Positions 52,201 through 60,706 of a DNA stretch of 64,000 nucleotides are shown here, one piece after another. This DNA is from Flavobacteriaceae bacterium (GTDB lineage: Bacteria > Bacteroidota > Bacteroidia > Flavobacteriales > Flavobacteriaceae). The stretch spans positions 1 through 64,000 of the forward strand of contig WUAI01000002.1 of NCBI GenBank assembly GCA_009827225.1, given 5' to 3'. The notes beneath the pieces were generated by a model, which was given only the letters and a program-made list of their open reading frames with translations, did not search any database and was not told the DNA's origin. The translations under genes were made by a program, and so were the position numbers. The stretch's first letter is position 1. Each line of letters starts with the position of its first letter.

Positions 52201-52487
52201 TTGCTTTGCTGAATCGCTACGGCACCGATGGATGCCGTGGGTTGATCATCGAAAATGGGATACCATTTAATCCCTCCGCTGGTAGATTTCCACAATCCGC
52301 CAGAAGCCGTCCCCACATACATAATGTCGGGGTTGTTCAGCACCACATCAATGGAAGTAACGCGACCGGACATTCCGCCAGGCCCGATGTTCCGGGGTTT
52401 CATGTCTTTCATTATGTCCATTGATAATTTTTGGGAAAATAGGAGAGCAGGGATGCAAAAGAGCACCGCGAATAACAATTTTTTCAT
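49266..52487 (-). CDS. Large Asp-box (BNR) repeat protein, VPS10/sortilin-like
   Basis: A 1073-residue secreted protein with a signal peptide (to LLFSQ, residue 19). At least ten Asp-box motifs of the form S/T-x-D-x-G-x-x-W are spread through the first 700 residues, for example SLDGGKNWQ, TTDGGKTWSK, TYDGGNTWEE and SEDGGFNWKK. They form one or two beta-propellers. A proline-rich and acidic region (GDEEETEEDMDSEDKDESE) and a helical C-terminus follow. The family is often labelled glycosyl hydrolase, but no catalytic site can be read here. No T9SS domain is visible. Operon with the DUF2490 genes. Confidence 0.9.
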   Translation of the reverse strand: MKKLLFAVLFCIPALLFSQKLSMDIMKDMKPRNIGPGGMSGRVTSIDVVLNNPDIMYVGTASGGLWKSTSGGIKWYPIFDDQPTASIGAVAIQQSNPSVLWVGTGEGNPRNSLNGGFGVYRSLDGGKNWQSMGLEKTRHIHRIIIHPDNPDVVYVGAIGSPWGEHPERGVFKTTDGGKTWSKILFVNNKTGVADMVMDPSNPNKLMVAMWEHKRDPWFFNSGGEGSGLYITYDGGNTWEERTDADGLPKGDLGRMGIAIARNKPNIVYAIVEAKKNALYKSEDGGFNWKKVNDKTDIGNRPFYYSEIYVDPQNENRVFSVFTYVNVSQDGGKNFEQLMPAYGVSNGVHPDHHAWWIHPENGNFMIDGNDGGMNITKDGGKTWRFIGNLPVAQFYHISVDNEFPYNVYGGMQDNGSWRGPAYVWKSQGIRNSYWQEISFGDGFDVVPDPDDSRYGWSMSQQGYVSRYDWKTGNNYTVRPTHPDPDMLLRFNWNSAINIDPFDNNTIYFGSQFVHKSTDKGLTWSIISDDLTTNDPEKQKQSESGGLTMDATGAENHTTILVIEPSVLEQNMLWVGTDDGRVHYTQNGGASWTEVTQNIKGLPAGSWIVQIKASNKAKGEALLVANDYRRFNYTPYAFRTRDYGKTWQRIVDENDVLSYTLSIVEDPIERNLLFLGTDDGLYVSVDAGNNWQKWTHGFPTTSVKDLVIQPREHDLVIGTFGRAAWVLDDIRPLREIAKSNGVLQSPLKLFDPPVAYQASYQQPSGSRFGGDALYNGENRPYGAQFSYYFMNDGDEEETEEDMDSEDKDESEESDISEMDKNKPHKDSLYLKIYDGERLIRTLKRKIPDSTGIYKWRWFMNEAGVDRPSRTIRERKNEPGGTSVKPGTYRAEIIHLENKSEATIKVESDPRLNISAKSIDESYAASKELEQMTQLAADAVKQLVESKEMAQGFKKKMKKLDSKKYKEQIKSTGTVVKKIDSIIALYLGKEDKRQGITRNPDPTVNTRLGSARWYSGSRPNGMTSTEKRLMKQAKDELNEALQSTNAFFNKDWAEYRAIIEKEDLSPFKETEVFTID

Positions 52488-52603
52488 TGGAATTTTGATT
52501 GTAACTTAGTTTTGATTTTAAAGGTAATAAAATACAATGGCACCTTTCTTAAAAGGCTGTTAATACGGGTAGTTTATCATCCATATTGATTTATATTTAA
52601 ACG

Positions 52604-53743
52604 ATGAAAAAGAATAACAAACCTACTGGTTTTGTGTTCACTAAACACAATCCAAAGGAACAAACCCCTTTCGAAAGATTATTCGAAATTTTTCAGGAAT
52701 TGATCACTCACACCTCTGGTGATTTTGACGAAGCCATCGATTGGCTGCGTCAGTTGGATGAAGAATACAAATTAACCACAGAGGATTATACCATCGATGA
52801 TTTTATTGAAGAATTAAAGCAGAAGGGATACATCCGTGAAGAAATTGTACCGGATGGTGAGGGTAGTGGAGACGGTAAAGGGAAATCGACTATTACTGAA
52901 AAACTGGAACGGTCTCTTCGCAAAAGGGCTCTGGACCAGATCTTTGGAAAGTTAAAGAGAAGCAACACCGGAAATCATAAAACAAAATATACAGGGCGCG
53001 GTGATGAGCAGTCGGGTGAGTATCGCAACTACCAATTTGGTGATGCCCTGGAGCGCATTTCCATGACCGAAAGCTTAAAAAATGCCCAGATCAACCATGG
53101 AATTTCTGACCTGCATTTAACTGAGAACGATCTGGTGGTAGAGGAAACCATGTTCAAAGCTCAAATGAGCACGGTCCTGATGATCGATATAAGCCACAGT
53201 ATGATCCTTTATGGTGAAGATCGAATCACGCCTGCCAAGAAGGTAGCAATGGCGCTTTCAGAATTAATCACTACCCGTTATCCTAAAGATACCCTCGATA
53301 TACTTGTTTTTGGGAATGATGCCTGGCCGATAAAGATCAAGGATTTACCTTACCTGAATGTAGGGCCGTATCATACGAATACAGTGGCCGGCTTGCAATT
53401 GGCGATGGATATGCTGCGCAGAAAGCGTAACACTAATAAGCAGATCTTTATGATCACCGACGGGAAGCCCAGTTGTATGCAACTGCCCGATGGGCGCTAC
53501 TATAAGAACAGTGCAGGCCTGGATCCACATATCGTTAGTAAATGTTATACGATGGCCCGACAAGCCAGAAAATTACATATTCCTATTACCACTTTTATGA
53601 TTGCGCAGGATCCTTATCTCATGCAATTCGTGGATAATTTTACTGAAGCTAATCAAGGGAAGGCGTTTTATACCGGATTAAAAGGATTGGGTGAAATGAT
53701 CTTCACCGATTATGAAAATAACAGAAAAAAGAAATTGAGATAA
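52604..53743 (+). CDS. VWA domain protein, partner of the adjacent AAA+ ATPase
   Basis: A 379-residue cytoplasmic protein. The N-terminal half is charged and mostly helical, with a flexible glycine-rich linker (GEGSGDGKGKS). A VWA domain starts at about 190 with a complete MIDAS: D195-x-S197-x-S199 in MIDISHSM, a TNTV Thr near 265, and ITDGKPS near 290. It binds a divalent metal and probably a protein ligand. It is 1 base from the ATPase gene. The two-gene MoxR/VWA layout is known for assembly of large complexes in other bacteria, and the client is unknown here. Confidence 0.92.
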   Translation: MKKNNKPTGFVFTKHNPKEQTPFERLFEIFQELITHTSGDFDEAIDWLRQLDEEYKLTTEDYTIDDFIEELKQKGYIREEIVPDGEGSGDGKGKSTITEKLERSLRKRALDQIFGKLKRSNTGNHKTKYTGRGDEQSGEYRNYQFGDALERISMTESLKNAQINHGISDLHLTENDLVVEETMFKAQMSTVLMIDISHSMILYGEDRITPAKKVAMALSELITTRYPKDTLDILVFGNDAWPIKIKDLPYLNVGPYHTNTVAGLQLAMDMLRRKRNTNKQIFMITDGKPSCMQLPDGRYYKNSAGLDPHIVSKCYTMARQARKLHIPITTFMIAQDPYLMQFVDNFTEANQGKAFYTGLKGLGEMIFTDYENNRKKKLR

Positions 53744-53744
53744 T

Positions 53745-55208
53745 ATGAAAATTGACAATATCCGAACTTTTGGAGCATTGAAGGAAGCTGGTTATGAACA
53801 AAAAACGGTGAAGGAAGAGCTCCGCCGTAACCTGCTTCAAAAGCTAATGAAGAAAGAAACCACCTTTGAAGGAATTCATGGGTATGAGTATACCGTAATT
53901 CCGGAACTGGAGAGGGCCATACTTTCTAAACATAATATAAATCTACTGGGATTGAGAGGACAGGCTAAAACCCGTCTCGCCCGGCAGATGGTTTCCCTTT
54001 TGGACGAATATATCCCTGTAGTTGAAGGAAGTGAGATCAACGACGATCCTTTTCAACCCATATCACGTTATGCCAGGGAATTACTAAGAGAGAAAGGAGA
54101 CGACACCCCGATTTCCTGGTTGCACCGGGAGGATCGTTTTGCCGAAAAGTTGGCTACACCCGATGTGACCGTGGCCGATTTGATAGGAGATGTAGACCCC
54201 ATTAAAGCAGCCAATTTGAAGCTTACCTATGCTGATGACCGGGTGATCCATTTCGGAATGATACCTCGGGCCAATCGTTGCATTTTTGTGATCAATGAAT
54301 TACCCGACCTTCAAGCCAGGATCCAGGTGGCCTTGTTTAATATATTGCAGGAAGGAGATGTTCAGATCCGAGGATTCAAACTGAGATTGCCATTAGATAT
54401 ACAGTTTGTATTTACCGCGAACCCGGAAGATTATACCAACCGAGGTAGCATAGTAACTCCATTGAAGGATCGTATCGGTTCACAGATTCTAACCCACTAT
54501 CCGGAGAGTCTGGAGATCGCTCGAACTATTACTGAACAAGAAACCGAAGCTGCTATTCTTGACAAGCAACATATTTATGTTCCGGAACTGGCAAAAGATA
54601 TTCTGGAGCAGATTAGTTTCGAAGCAAGGGAGAGTGAATTCATAGATGCTAAAAGCGGGGTAAGTGCCCGATTGAGTATCACGGCTTTTGAGAACTTACT
54701 AAGCACAGCAGAGCGCAGATCACTTCAGAACGGTGAAGAAAAGACCACAGTGCGCCTGGGGGACTTTGTGGGAATTATACCTGCCATCACCGGTAAAGTA
54801 GAATTGGTGTATGAAGGGGAACAGGAAGGTGCTTCACAGGTGGCTCAGCAGCTCATAGCAGATGCCGTTAAAACCGAGTTTGAGAACTACTTCCCAAAAA
54901 TTGAAAAGTTACAAAAGGAAAGTGATGTAGATCCATACGACGAATTGGTGTCATGGTTCTTTGAGCAACGAGGGTTCGAACTTGTGGATAGCCTTACAGA
55001 CCAGGAATATCAAGAGAAACTGGACACCATTGCACCGTTAAATGAGCTCATCCATAAACATGTACCCGATGTGGCCGAAACAGACCGATATTTTTTTAAA
55101 GAATTTGTGCTTTGGGCCCTGGCAGAATACAAAAAGCTGAGCAAGTACAGTCTGAGTGACGGACTGAGTTTTAAGGATGTCTACGGTGGCTACATTAGCG
55201 GACTTTAA
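53745..55208 (+). CDS. AAA+ ATPase of the MoxR/magnesium-chelatase-like group
   Basis: A 487-residue cytoplasmic ATPase. The Walker A is GLRGQAKT (69-76). The Walker B reads FVINE (181-185), with Asn where most AAA+ ATPases have Asp, within CIFVINELPDLQARIQVALF. Sensor 1 is FVFTANPEDYT. A C-terminal helical lid follows, then about 120 further residues. The group is sometimes annotated as sigma-54-interacting or magnesium chelatase. No sigma-54 GAFTGA loop is present, so the MoxR-like label is better. It is the second gene of the VWA pair. Confidence 0.9.
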   Translation: MKIDNIRTFGALKEAGYEQKTVKEELRRNLLQKLMKKETTFEGIHGYEYTVIPELERAILSKHNINLLGLRGQAKTRLARQMVSLLDEYIPVVEGSEINDDPFQPISRYARELLREKGDDTPISWLHREDRFAEKLATPDVTVADLIGDVDPIKAANLKLTYADDRVIHFGMIPRANRCIFVINELPDLQARIQVALFNILQEGDVQIRGFKLRLPLDIQFVFTANPEDYTNRGSIVTPLKDRIGSQILTHYPESLEIARTITEQETEAAILDKQHIYVPELAKDILEQISFEARESEFIDAKSGVSARLSITAFENLLSTAERRSLQNGEEKTTVRLGDFVGIIPAITGKVELVYEGEQEGASQVAQQLIADAVKTEFENYFPKIEKLQKESDVDPYDELVSWFFEQRGFELVDSLTDQEYQEKLDTIAPLNELIHKHVPDVAETDRYFFKEFVLWALAEYKKLSKYSLSDGLSFKDVYGGYISGL

Positions 55209-55291
55209 GATTGGTCAACTAGAAATATATGGTGGTTTAAATACTTGAATTTTTGTAACTTACCTAGGTAAGGAACTAAAAATCACGTGTT

Positions 55292-55834
55292 TTGAAAAGA
55301 TCAACCAAATATTTTGCACCCTTTTTTCTAGTATTATTTACAATCATTATCGCTACTGCCTGCGGCGGAAGGACTTCATCGTCTTCATCTTCGGGAAGTT
55401 CGGATCTTGCGGATAATGGCGAAGTGAAATTTACACTGGATGGAGCACAATGGGTCAGTGGCCCTCCGGGTCATCCTGAAATGAAATTTGAGGAAGAAGC
55501 CATTACCGATGGTAAGACAATGGTTCGCATTGAAGGTTTTGCTGCCGATGGATCACATATTGCATTAACGGTATTTGATACGTCGGGGGTAGATGTAGGA
55601 ACATATCCAATTACCGGGCAAGGTATGTCTGGCTTTTATAAAAAGGACTTTCTCGAGGGTGATGGCTATGTGACCAATGGCATGGATGATAACCCGGGAT
55701 CGATCACCATCACTAAACTTACTGATAACGAAGTGGAAGGAACCTTTCAATTCGCTATCCGAAGTGCCGGAGATGCTGAAAAGATCAGTCAGATAACCAA
55801 CGGTAGTTTCAATCTGAGCTTCACCAAGATCTAA
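55292..55834 (+). CDS. Lipoprotein with TTG start
   Basis: A 180-residue lipoprotein whose only plausible start is TTG at 55292 (reads as Met: MKRSTKYFAPFFLVLFTII). The lipobox ends at Cys24 (ATACGG). A serine-rich linker follows (SSSSSSGSSD), then a beta-sandwich of about 130 residues (VKFTLDGAQWVSGPPGH, ITITKLTDNEVEGTFQFA) that resembles DUF6252-type Bacteroidota lipoproteins. It is monocistronic. Function unknown. Confidence 0.75.
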   Translation: MKRSTKYFAPFFLVLFTIIIATACGGRTSSSSSSGSSDLADNGEVKFTLDGAQWVSGPPGHPEMKFEEEAITDGKTMVRIEGFAADGSHIALTVFDTSGVDVGTYPITGQGMSGFYKKDFLEGDGYVTNGMDDNPGSITITKLTDNEVEGTFQFAIRSAGDAEKISQITNGSFNLSFTKI

Positions 55835-55870
55835 AGAAAGGATATTATTGTAGTGCGGACCTGAAAATAT

Positions 55871-56446
55871 CTATTTGGGTTCAAATACATACCAGGTAGT
55901 ACCTGTGGAAGGGTTGAAGCTAACCTTGGCCACACCCAATTCAGAATATACCAGATACTTTCCTTTTATTTTCAAGCTTTCACCATGGAGGGAAGCACTG
56001 GCTTTTCCATCGATATAGTTGAAAATGACCCCATTGCTAAAGGTGAGGGTTAGGTTTTTCATTCCGTCCAGAATCTTAGAATTACTCACTTCCTTTTTGG
56101 CTTCCACTCCATAGGAATGGTACTTCTTTTTCTTTGGCTGAGTAGGGAAGAAGTCCTTGGTTTTGGCCAGCTCTATTTTTCCTTCGGAAAGTTCATATAC
56201 ATCAGCGTCGTTTTTATAATTGGGTCGCACTGTGAGCGTTATCGCCTGGTTAACTTGAAATTCCCCCGAATAATTTGTTTCGTTAAACAGTAAATTACCT
56301 TCAGCATCGCGAACTTCAAATTTAGTCCCGGGTGGGTACATTATCTGATCGTGCTGCTCGTCTGTTTTATAGATTTTTAAATAGGTTTCCTGTGCACTTA
56401 ACGACGTGCACCATAACGCTGCAAATAATAGTACTAGTGCTTTCAT
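55871..56446 (-). CDS. Exported protein of unknown function
   Basis: A 191-residue protein with a signal peptide (MKALVLLFAALWCTSLSAQ). The mature part is beta-rich (FEVRDAEGNLLFNETNYSGE, LTLTFSNGVIFNYIDGKASA). A basic KKKK stretch is at about 110-113. It lies 18 bases after the receptor gene and is probably co-transcribed with it, suggesting a partner role in uptake. No family is recognised. Confidence 0.75.
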   Translation of the reverse strand: MKALVLLFAALWCTSLSAQETYLKIYKTDEQHDQIMYPPGTKFEVRDAEGNLLFNETNYSGEFQVNQAITLTVRPNYKNDADVYELSEGKIELAKTKDFFPTQPKKKKYHSYGVEAKKEVSNSKILDGMKNLTLTFSNGVIFNYIDGKASASLHGESLKIKGKYLVYSELGVAKVSFNPSTGTTWYVFEPK

Positions 56447-56464
56447 AATCTTGAAGGTATTAAA

Positions 56465-58873
56465 TTAATTATCAATTCTGTTTTGTTCTTCTTCAATTCC
56501 AGTCGATCTTTTGCGGGCCTTCTTAATTTCACTTCTTCCGAAGTTGTAATTCAAACTAAACCGCACCTGCCTGCTGTCGCTTCCACCATTTCCGGTAATA
56601 AACAGATCTCCAAACTGCGTTTCTCCTCTCCACGGAATGGTATATAATATGTCACTAAATGCAACCCTGGCGGTCATTCGTTCATTAAGGAATTTCTTCT
56701 GAAAGGCCACATCCAACGACCCCAAACTTTTGGTTTGATAAGTTCCTCCCCAGATAGAAGGAGAACTGAACCATCCGGAAACTTCCATTTTCAGATCGGC
56801 AGGAAGCTGAAAGGTGTTCTGACCATAAAAACTGAGCGTATTCTGATCTACCGAAATGAAATCTTCACTGGTGGCTTCAAATTCACTTCTGAAGGCATTC
56901 AGACTTACATAAATACTCCACCAGTTGTTGATTTTACCCGGGTAGGAAACACCGAGATTATATACTTTCTGATTGGCCACATTCCTGGTAATAATGAAGT
57001 TTTGGTTTTCTCCCACAGCCTCGGTTACCTGGGCAAAATAGTCGGAAATATAACTATAGGATACTGAAGTAGTTAACCTGTAATTATAAGTATGCGCAAG
57101 CCGAATGTTATTGGTATACTGTGGTTGCAGGAATGGATTCCCTTGCCGGAAGGACAATTCATCAATCTTATATTGGAAAGGGTTCAATGATTGATAGGAA
57201 GGTCGCTGTATACGACGACTATAGGTAAGCGCCAGACTGTTTTTTCGATTCAGAGTATATGTGATACCACCACTGGGGAAGAAGTTTGTATAATCTCTTT
57301 TCACCAATTCGTTATCGTTTTCCTGGGTACTGCTAAGATCGCCTTCGGAAAGGGTTTGCTCCACGCGAAGCCCAAACTGGATATTGATGCTATTCCATTT
57401 TCGGTTGAAGTTGAAATAGGCGGCATTGATCTGCTCCGTATAGTTGAAGGTATTACTCTGATCTGTATTAAAAATATCCTGACCATCGATTACATCGAAA
57501 AAATCAAAAACGTTCTGAGTGCTCACATAGGAGATCCTCCCTCCAAGACCTAGTTTACCTTTCAGAAAGTTTTGCTCGTAGTCTGCCTGCCCAGCCAAAA
57601 TGTCTATTTCAATCGGGGTGATGAATCGAGCCACAGAACTTCGCAGTGTATCGCTCTCCTGGCTATTTACATAAATATTGGGTTGAAAATTTACTCGATC
57701 ACTGCTATAACGTCCGTAATCGAGATCCATATTGAGTTCGTGTCCCAGGGTGTCTGAAAATTTGTAGTTGAAATTACTGTTGAAATTGGAAGATACATTG
57801 TCGCTTTCGCTTCTTGCCAATAAGATCTCTTCCGGTTGTGCATCCCCAAATGGGATGATTGGAGTACGACTGGAACTGCTGCCAATCGAGTTGTTGAAAT
57901 TGGCCGTTACTATAATTCCGAAAGTGTTTTTTGAATTGGCGTAATAGTCAACTCCGGTTTTGATATTGTGATTATTCTGGTCGAATTTTGAGGTGGTTCG
58001 AGCGTCAAAACGAGTACCGTTCTGGGTTCGATCGAGGTTGATAAATCCGTAACTATCTCCAAAACGATTGCTATACGTTCCATAGATGTTGATCTTTTTT
58101 CCGCGATTGTTCAAACTCAGTGAACTATTCACCCTTGGAAACCTTCCCTGAATAAATCCAGCTGTTACGCTACCATTGGTCCCCAAGCTCTTATTGCGTT
58201 TTAGTTTAATATTGATGATCCCCGCGTTACCTGCAGCTTCGTACTTGGAAGAAGGTTGCGTGATGATTTCTATGGAGTCTATGTCGGTGGATTGGAGCGT
58301 CTCCAGGTAATTGATAAGATCTTGTCCGCGCAGTATAGAAGGGCGTCCGTCAATATATATTTGAACTCCTGTTTTCCCTTCGACAATAATGCTGTTGTTG
58401 TTATCAATGATAACACCGGGTGCTTTCCGAAGTAATTCAAATCCGTTGTTTCCCGTTGCATTGATGGTTTTGTCTACGTTGAATACCGTTTTATCCGCAA
58501 GAACTTCAACAATAGGCTTCTCGGCCACGATGTTTACTTCTTCCAGAGCTTCACGGGCGGCTTTCAGCGTAATAGCTCCTAATTGGATATCCCGATTTAG
58601 CACATCTACCTCGGTCCGGGAATCTTCGAAACCTACACTACTTAGTTGTAAGATATAACTACCTGTCGCTATTTCACGAAATACCAAGCGTCCGTTAGCA
58701 TCGCTGATCTTGGCTTTTACCAGACTCGTATCAGAAGATTTCAAAAGCAAGGTTGTAACGAATGCCAGCGGATTGCCGGATTCATCTTTGAGTTCTCCCT
58801 CTATCGAAAACGACTGTGAAAGGATTACCGATGATGTGCATATTAATAAGAAAGACAGGAGTAATGTTTTCAT
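56465..58873 (-). CDS. TonB-dependent receptor / outer-membrane beta-barrel protein
   Basis: An 802-residue outer-membrane protein. The signal peptide is residues 1-19 (SSVILSQ). A CarboxypepD_reg-like domain (FSIEGELKDESGNPLAFVTT, to about 105) is followed by a plug-like domain with VEVLADKTVFNVDKTINATG and QIYIDGRPSILRGQDLINYL. The barrel, of the OMP_b-brl_3 type, begins near residue 215. The C-terminus has a basic-acidic tail (KKARKRSTGIEEEQNRIDN) after the last strand. Divergent from the serine hydrolase, with a large inverted repeat between them. Confidence 0.92.
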   Translation of the reverse strand: MKTLLLSFLLICTSSVILSQSFSIEGELKDESGNPLAFVTTLLLKSSDTSLVKAKISDANGRLVFREIATGSYILQLSSVGFEDSRTEVDVLNRDIQLGAITLKAAREALEEVNIVAEKPIVEVLADKTVFNVDKTINATGNNGFELLRKAPGVIIDNNNSIIVEGKTGVQIYIDGRPSILRGQDLINYLETLQSTDIDSIEIITQPSSKYEAAGNAGIINIKLKRNKSLGTNGSVTAGFIQGRFPRVNSSLSLNNRGKKINIYGTYSNRFGDSYGFINLDRTQNGTRFDARTTSKFDQNNHNIKTGVDYYANSKNTFGIIVTANFNNSIGSSSSRTPIIPFGDAQPEEILLARSESDNVSSNFNSNFNYKFSDTLGHELNMDLDYGRYSSDRVNFQPNIYVNSQESDTLRSSVARFITPIEIDILAGQADYEQNFLKGKLGLGGRISYVSTQNVFDFFDVIDGQDIFNTDQSNTFNYTEQINAAYFNFNRKWNSINIQFGLRVEQTLSEGDLSSTQENDNELVKRDYTNFFPSGGITYTLNRKNSLALTYSRRIQRPSYQSLNPFQYKIDELSFRQGNPFLQPQYTNNIRLAHTYNYRLTTSVSYSYISDYFAQVTEAVGENQNFIITRNVANQKVYNLGVSYPGKINNWWSIYVSLNAFRSEFEATSEDFISVDQNTLSFYGQNTFQLPADLKMEVSGWFSSPSIWGGTYQTKSLGSLDVAFQKKFLNERMTARVAFSDILYTIPWRGETQFGDLFITGNGGSDSRQVRFSLNYNFGRSEIKKARKRSTGIEEEQNRIDN

Positions 58874-58936
58874 ATCGTTTTAATTTGAATCAAAGATGGG
58901 ATCATTATGTGAACCAATCCACTTACTTCTGTTGAG

Positions 58937-58988
58937 TGGTCCTATAACCCGATGAATGTCCCGGTCGGTTCAGCGGTCTATAGGACCA
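58937..58988. promoter_or_regulatory. Large inverted repeat in the divergent gap
   Basis: A perfect 10-base inverted repeat (58937-58946 with 58979-58988) is separated by 32 bases of GC-richer sequence. It lies in the 174-base gap between the outer-membrane receptor and the serine-hydrolase/LytS/LytTR genes. It may be an operator for both, or a looped RNA structure. A TAnnTTTG box (59027-59034) follows it. Confidence 0.5.
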
Positions 58989-59047
58989 TTCGTCCAATAA
59001 ATATTTTTTTTGAACCTAATGGAATGTAGTTTTGAAAAAAACAAAAC

Positions 59048-60694
59048 ATGGTACTCTTACGATACTTTCCTTTTCTAATACTATCCTTCATTGCGACTCA
59101 CACATGGTCACAAAGGGTGGATGTCTCTGAATTGTCCAGCCTTTTAGAATTCAACACAGACTCCTTGTCGCCGGGAGTTGCTTTAGGAATTGTGAAAGAT
59201 GGCGAAATTTTCTATGAGGTATACAAGGGCCTTTCCAACCTGGAACATCGGGTACCTGTTAATGTCGATACACGGTTCAATATCGCTTCCAATGCCAAAC
59301 AATTTACAGCAATGTGTATCATGAAACTTGTATCGGAAGGCAAAGTTTCCCTAAATGAAGACGTGAGAAAGTACATTTCCGGTATTTATCCTAAGGTGGA
59401 AGAAGAGATTCCAATTGCAACGCTCATAAACCATTCCAGTGGAATAAGGGATTATAGTGACCTAATGGGCTTTGAGGGAGACCCTTGGTGGAAGCGATTA
59501 GGTGCCGATAATGACGATGTTATTGAACTATTGAAAAACCAAGAGGAACTTAACTTCTCACCCGGTAGTGATTATGGCTATAGCAATAGTAATTTTACGT
59601 TACTAGCCAAGATAGTTGAAGAAATCACTGGTAAAAAATTCCATCTTTACGCGGAAGAATTCTTTGTTGAACTCGGGATGAATCAAACCATATTTTCGTC
59701 GAATTATATGAAGGTAATACCCAACAAAGCTTTGCCCTATTCAGACTGGGGAGACGGAGTATGGAAACAATATCCCATGTTGGTAAATGTTAACGGAGAC
59801 GGCTTTTTGTATACAACCTTGAGGGACCAATTGCATTGGGAATCTATTCTTCAGAATAATGAGTCGAAAACCTTTACATCCGATGAATTACAACAATCTC
59901 AGCGACCTGTGAATACTGAAATTAAGACATATGGCTTTGGCGTTGAATTCGCTAAATATAAAGGGAAAGAAGTTATTTATCATGCCGGTAGTACAGGATC
60001 TTATGGTGCATATTTTCTGAGATTTCCTTCGGAAAAGCTCAGTATTGTGGCCATGAGCAATAACGGTCAAGTCTGGACCGAAGGATTGGTGAAAGCTGCG
60101 GCTGATTCGTTATTAGATCTGAAAGAAATCGAGACAGAAGTCCCGCAACCAATAGAAGCAACAAGTGGGATAGATGAACTCACCGGGCTCTATCTTCTCG
60201 ATGGTGAAACCTATATTGAAATAGTTGCCGAGGGTACAACTCTTTTCCGGAAAATTTACGGTCGTGATCCCGTAGAACTGCTTCCTTTAGGAGGTAATTT
60301 GTATGAATACAAGACAAATTCGGATTTGAAATTGCATTTCATTGTAAATGAATCGGGTAGTTACGACTTCAAATTGTATTATACCGGTTACGCCGATAGG
60401 CTGGGAACCAGGCTGAACGGAGAAGAGTACGTGGAGAACGATCAAAAACTTGTTCCAGGCATCTATATTAATAATGAAACCAATGCAAGTTTTGACCTTG
60501 CCTTTGAAGGGAATCAAAAATTCAAAGTCACGTTTGACGGCAGAACCAGCGATGCTCTGTCTTTGCATAATGACCTTATTATTTCAAATCGTTTTGTACT
60601 GAAATTGGTACGTGATGATCAACAGGAAATAGAACATATCCTACTTGATTATGCCAGACTAAAAAATGTTCGTTTCGTAAAGCAAGACAAATAG
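59048..60694 (+). CDS. Serine hydrolase of the beta-lactamase / PBP4-like family
   Basis: A 548-residue protein with a signal peptide (to HTWSQ, residue 21). The catalytic motifs are S81-NAK (SxxK), Y178-SN and a HAGSTGS motif near 310. The C-terminal 180 residues form an extra domain seen in many Bacteroidota homologues. The family includes penicillin-binding proteins and esterases, so antibiotic resistance should not be assumed. It is 12 bases ahead of the LytS/LytTR genes. Confidence 0.92.
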   Translation: MVLLRYFPFLILSFIATHTWSQRVDVSELSSLLEFNTDSLSPGVALGIVKDGEIFYEVYKGLSNLEHRVPVNVDTRFNIASNAKQFTAMCIMKLVSEGKVSLNEDVRKYISGIYPKVEEEIPIATLINHSSGIRDYSDLMGFEGDPWWKRLGADNDDVIELLKNQEELNFSPGSDYGYSNSNFTLLAKIVEEITGKKFHLYAEEFFVELGMNQTIFSSNYMKVIPNKALPYSDWGDGVWKQYPMLVNVNGDGFLYTTLRDQLHWESILQNNESKTFTSDELQQSQRPVNTEIKTYGFGVEFAKYKGKEVIYHAGSTGSYGAYFLRFPSEKLSIVAMSNNGQVWTEGLVKAAADSLLDLKEIETEVPQPIEATSGIDELTGLYLLDGETYIEIVAEGTTLFRKIYGRDPVELLPLGGNLYEYKTNSDLKLHFIVNESGSYDFKLYYTGYADRLGTRLNGEEYVENDQKLVPGIYINNETNASFDLAFEGNQKFKVTFDGRTSDALSLHNDLIISNRFVLKLVRDDQQEIEHILLDYARLKNVRFVKQDK

Positions 60695-60706
60695 TTTGCT
60701 AAATTT

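Noticed and set aside
53745-55208. Sigma-54-dependent activator
   Set aside because: No GAFTGA loop, no helix-turn-helix at the C-terminus. The VWA neighbour favours a MoxR-like ATPase.
59048-60694. Beta-lactamase resistance gene
   Set aside because: SxxK, YSN and HAG motifs fit a broad hydrolase family, and the sequence lacks the omega-loop features of true class A or C enzymes as far as can be read.
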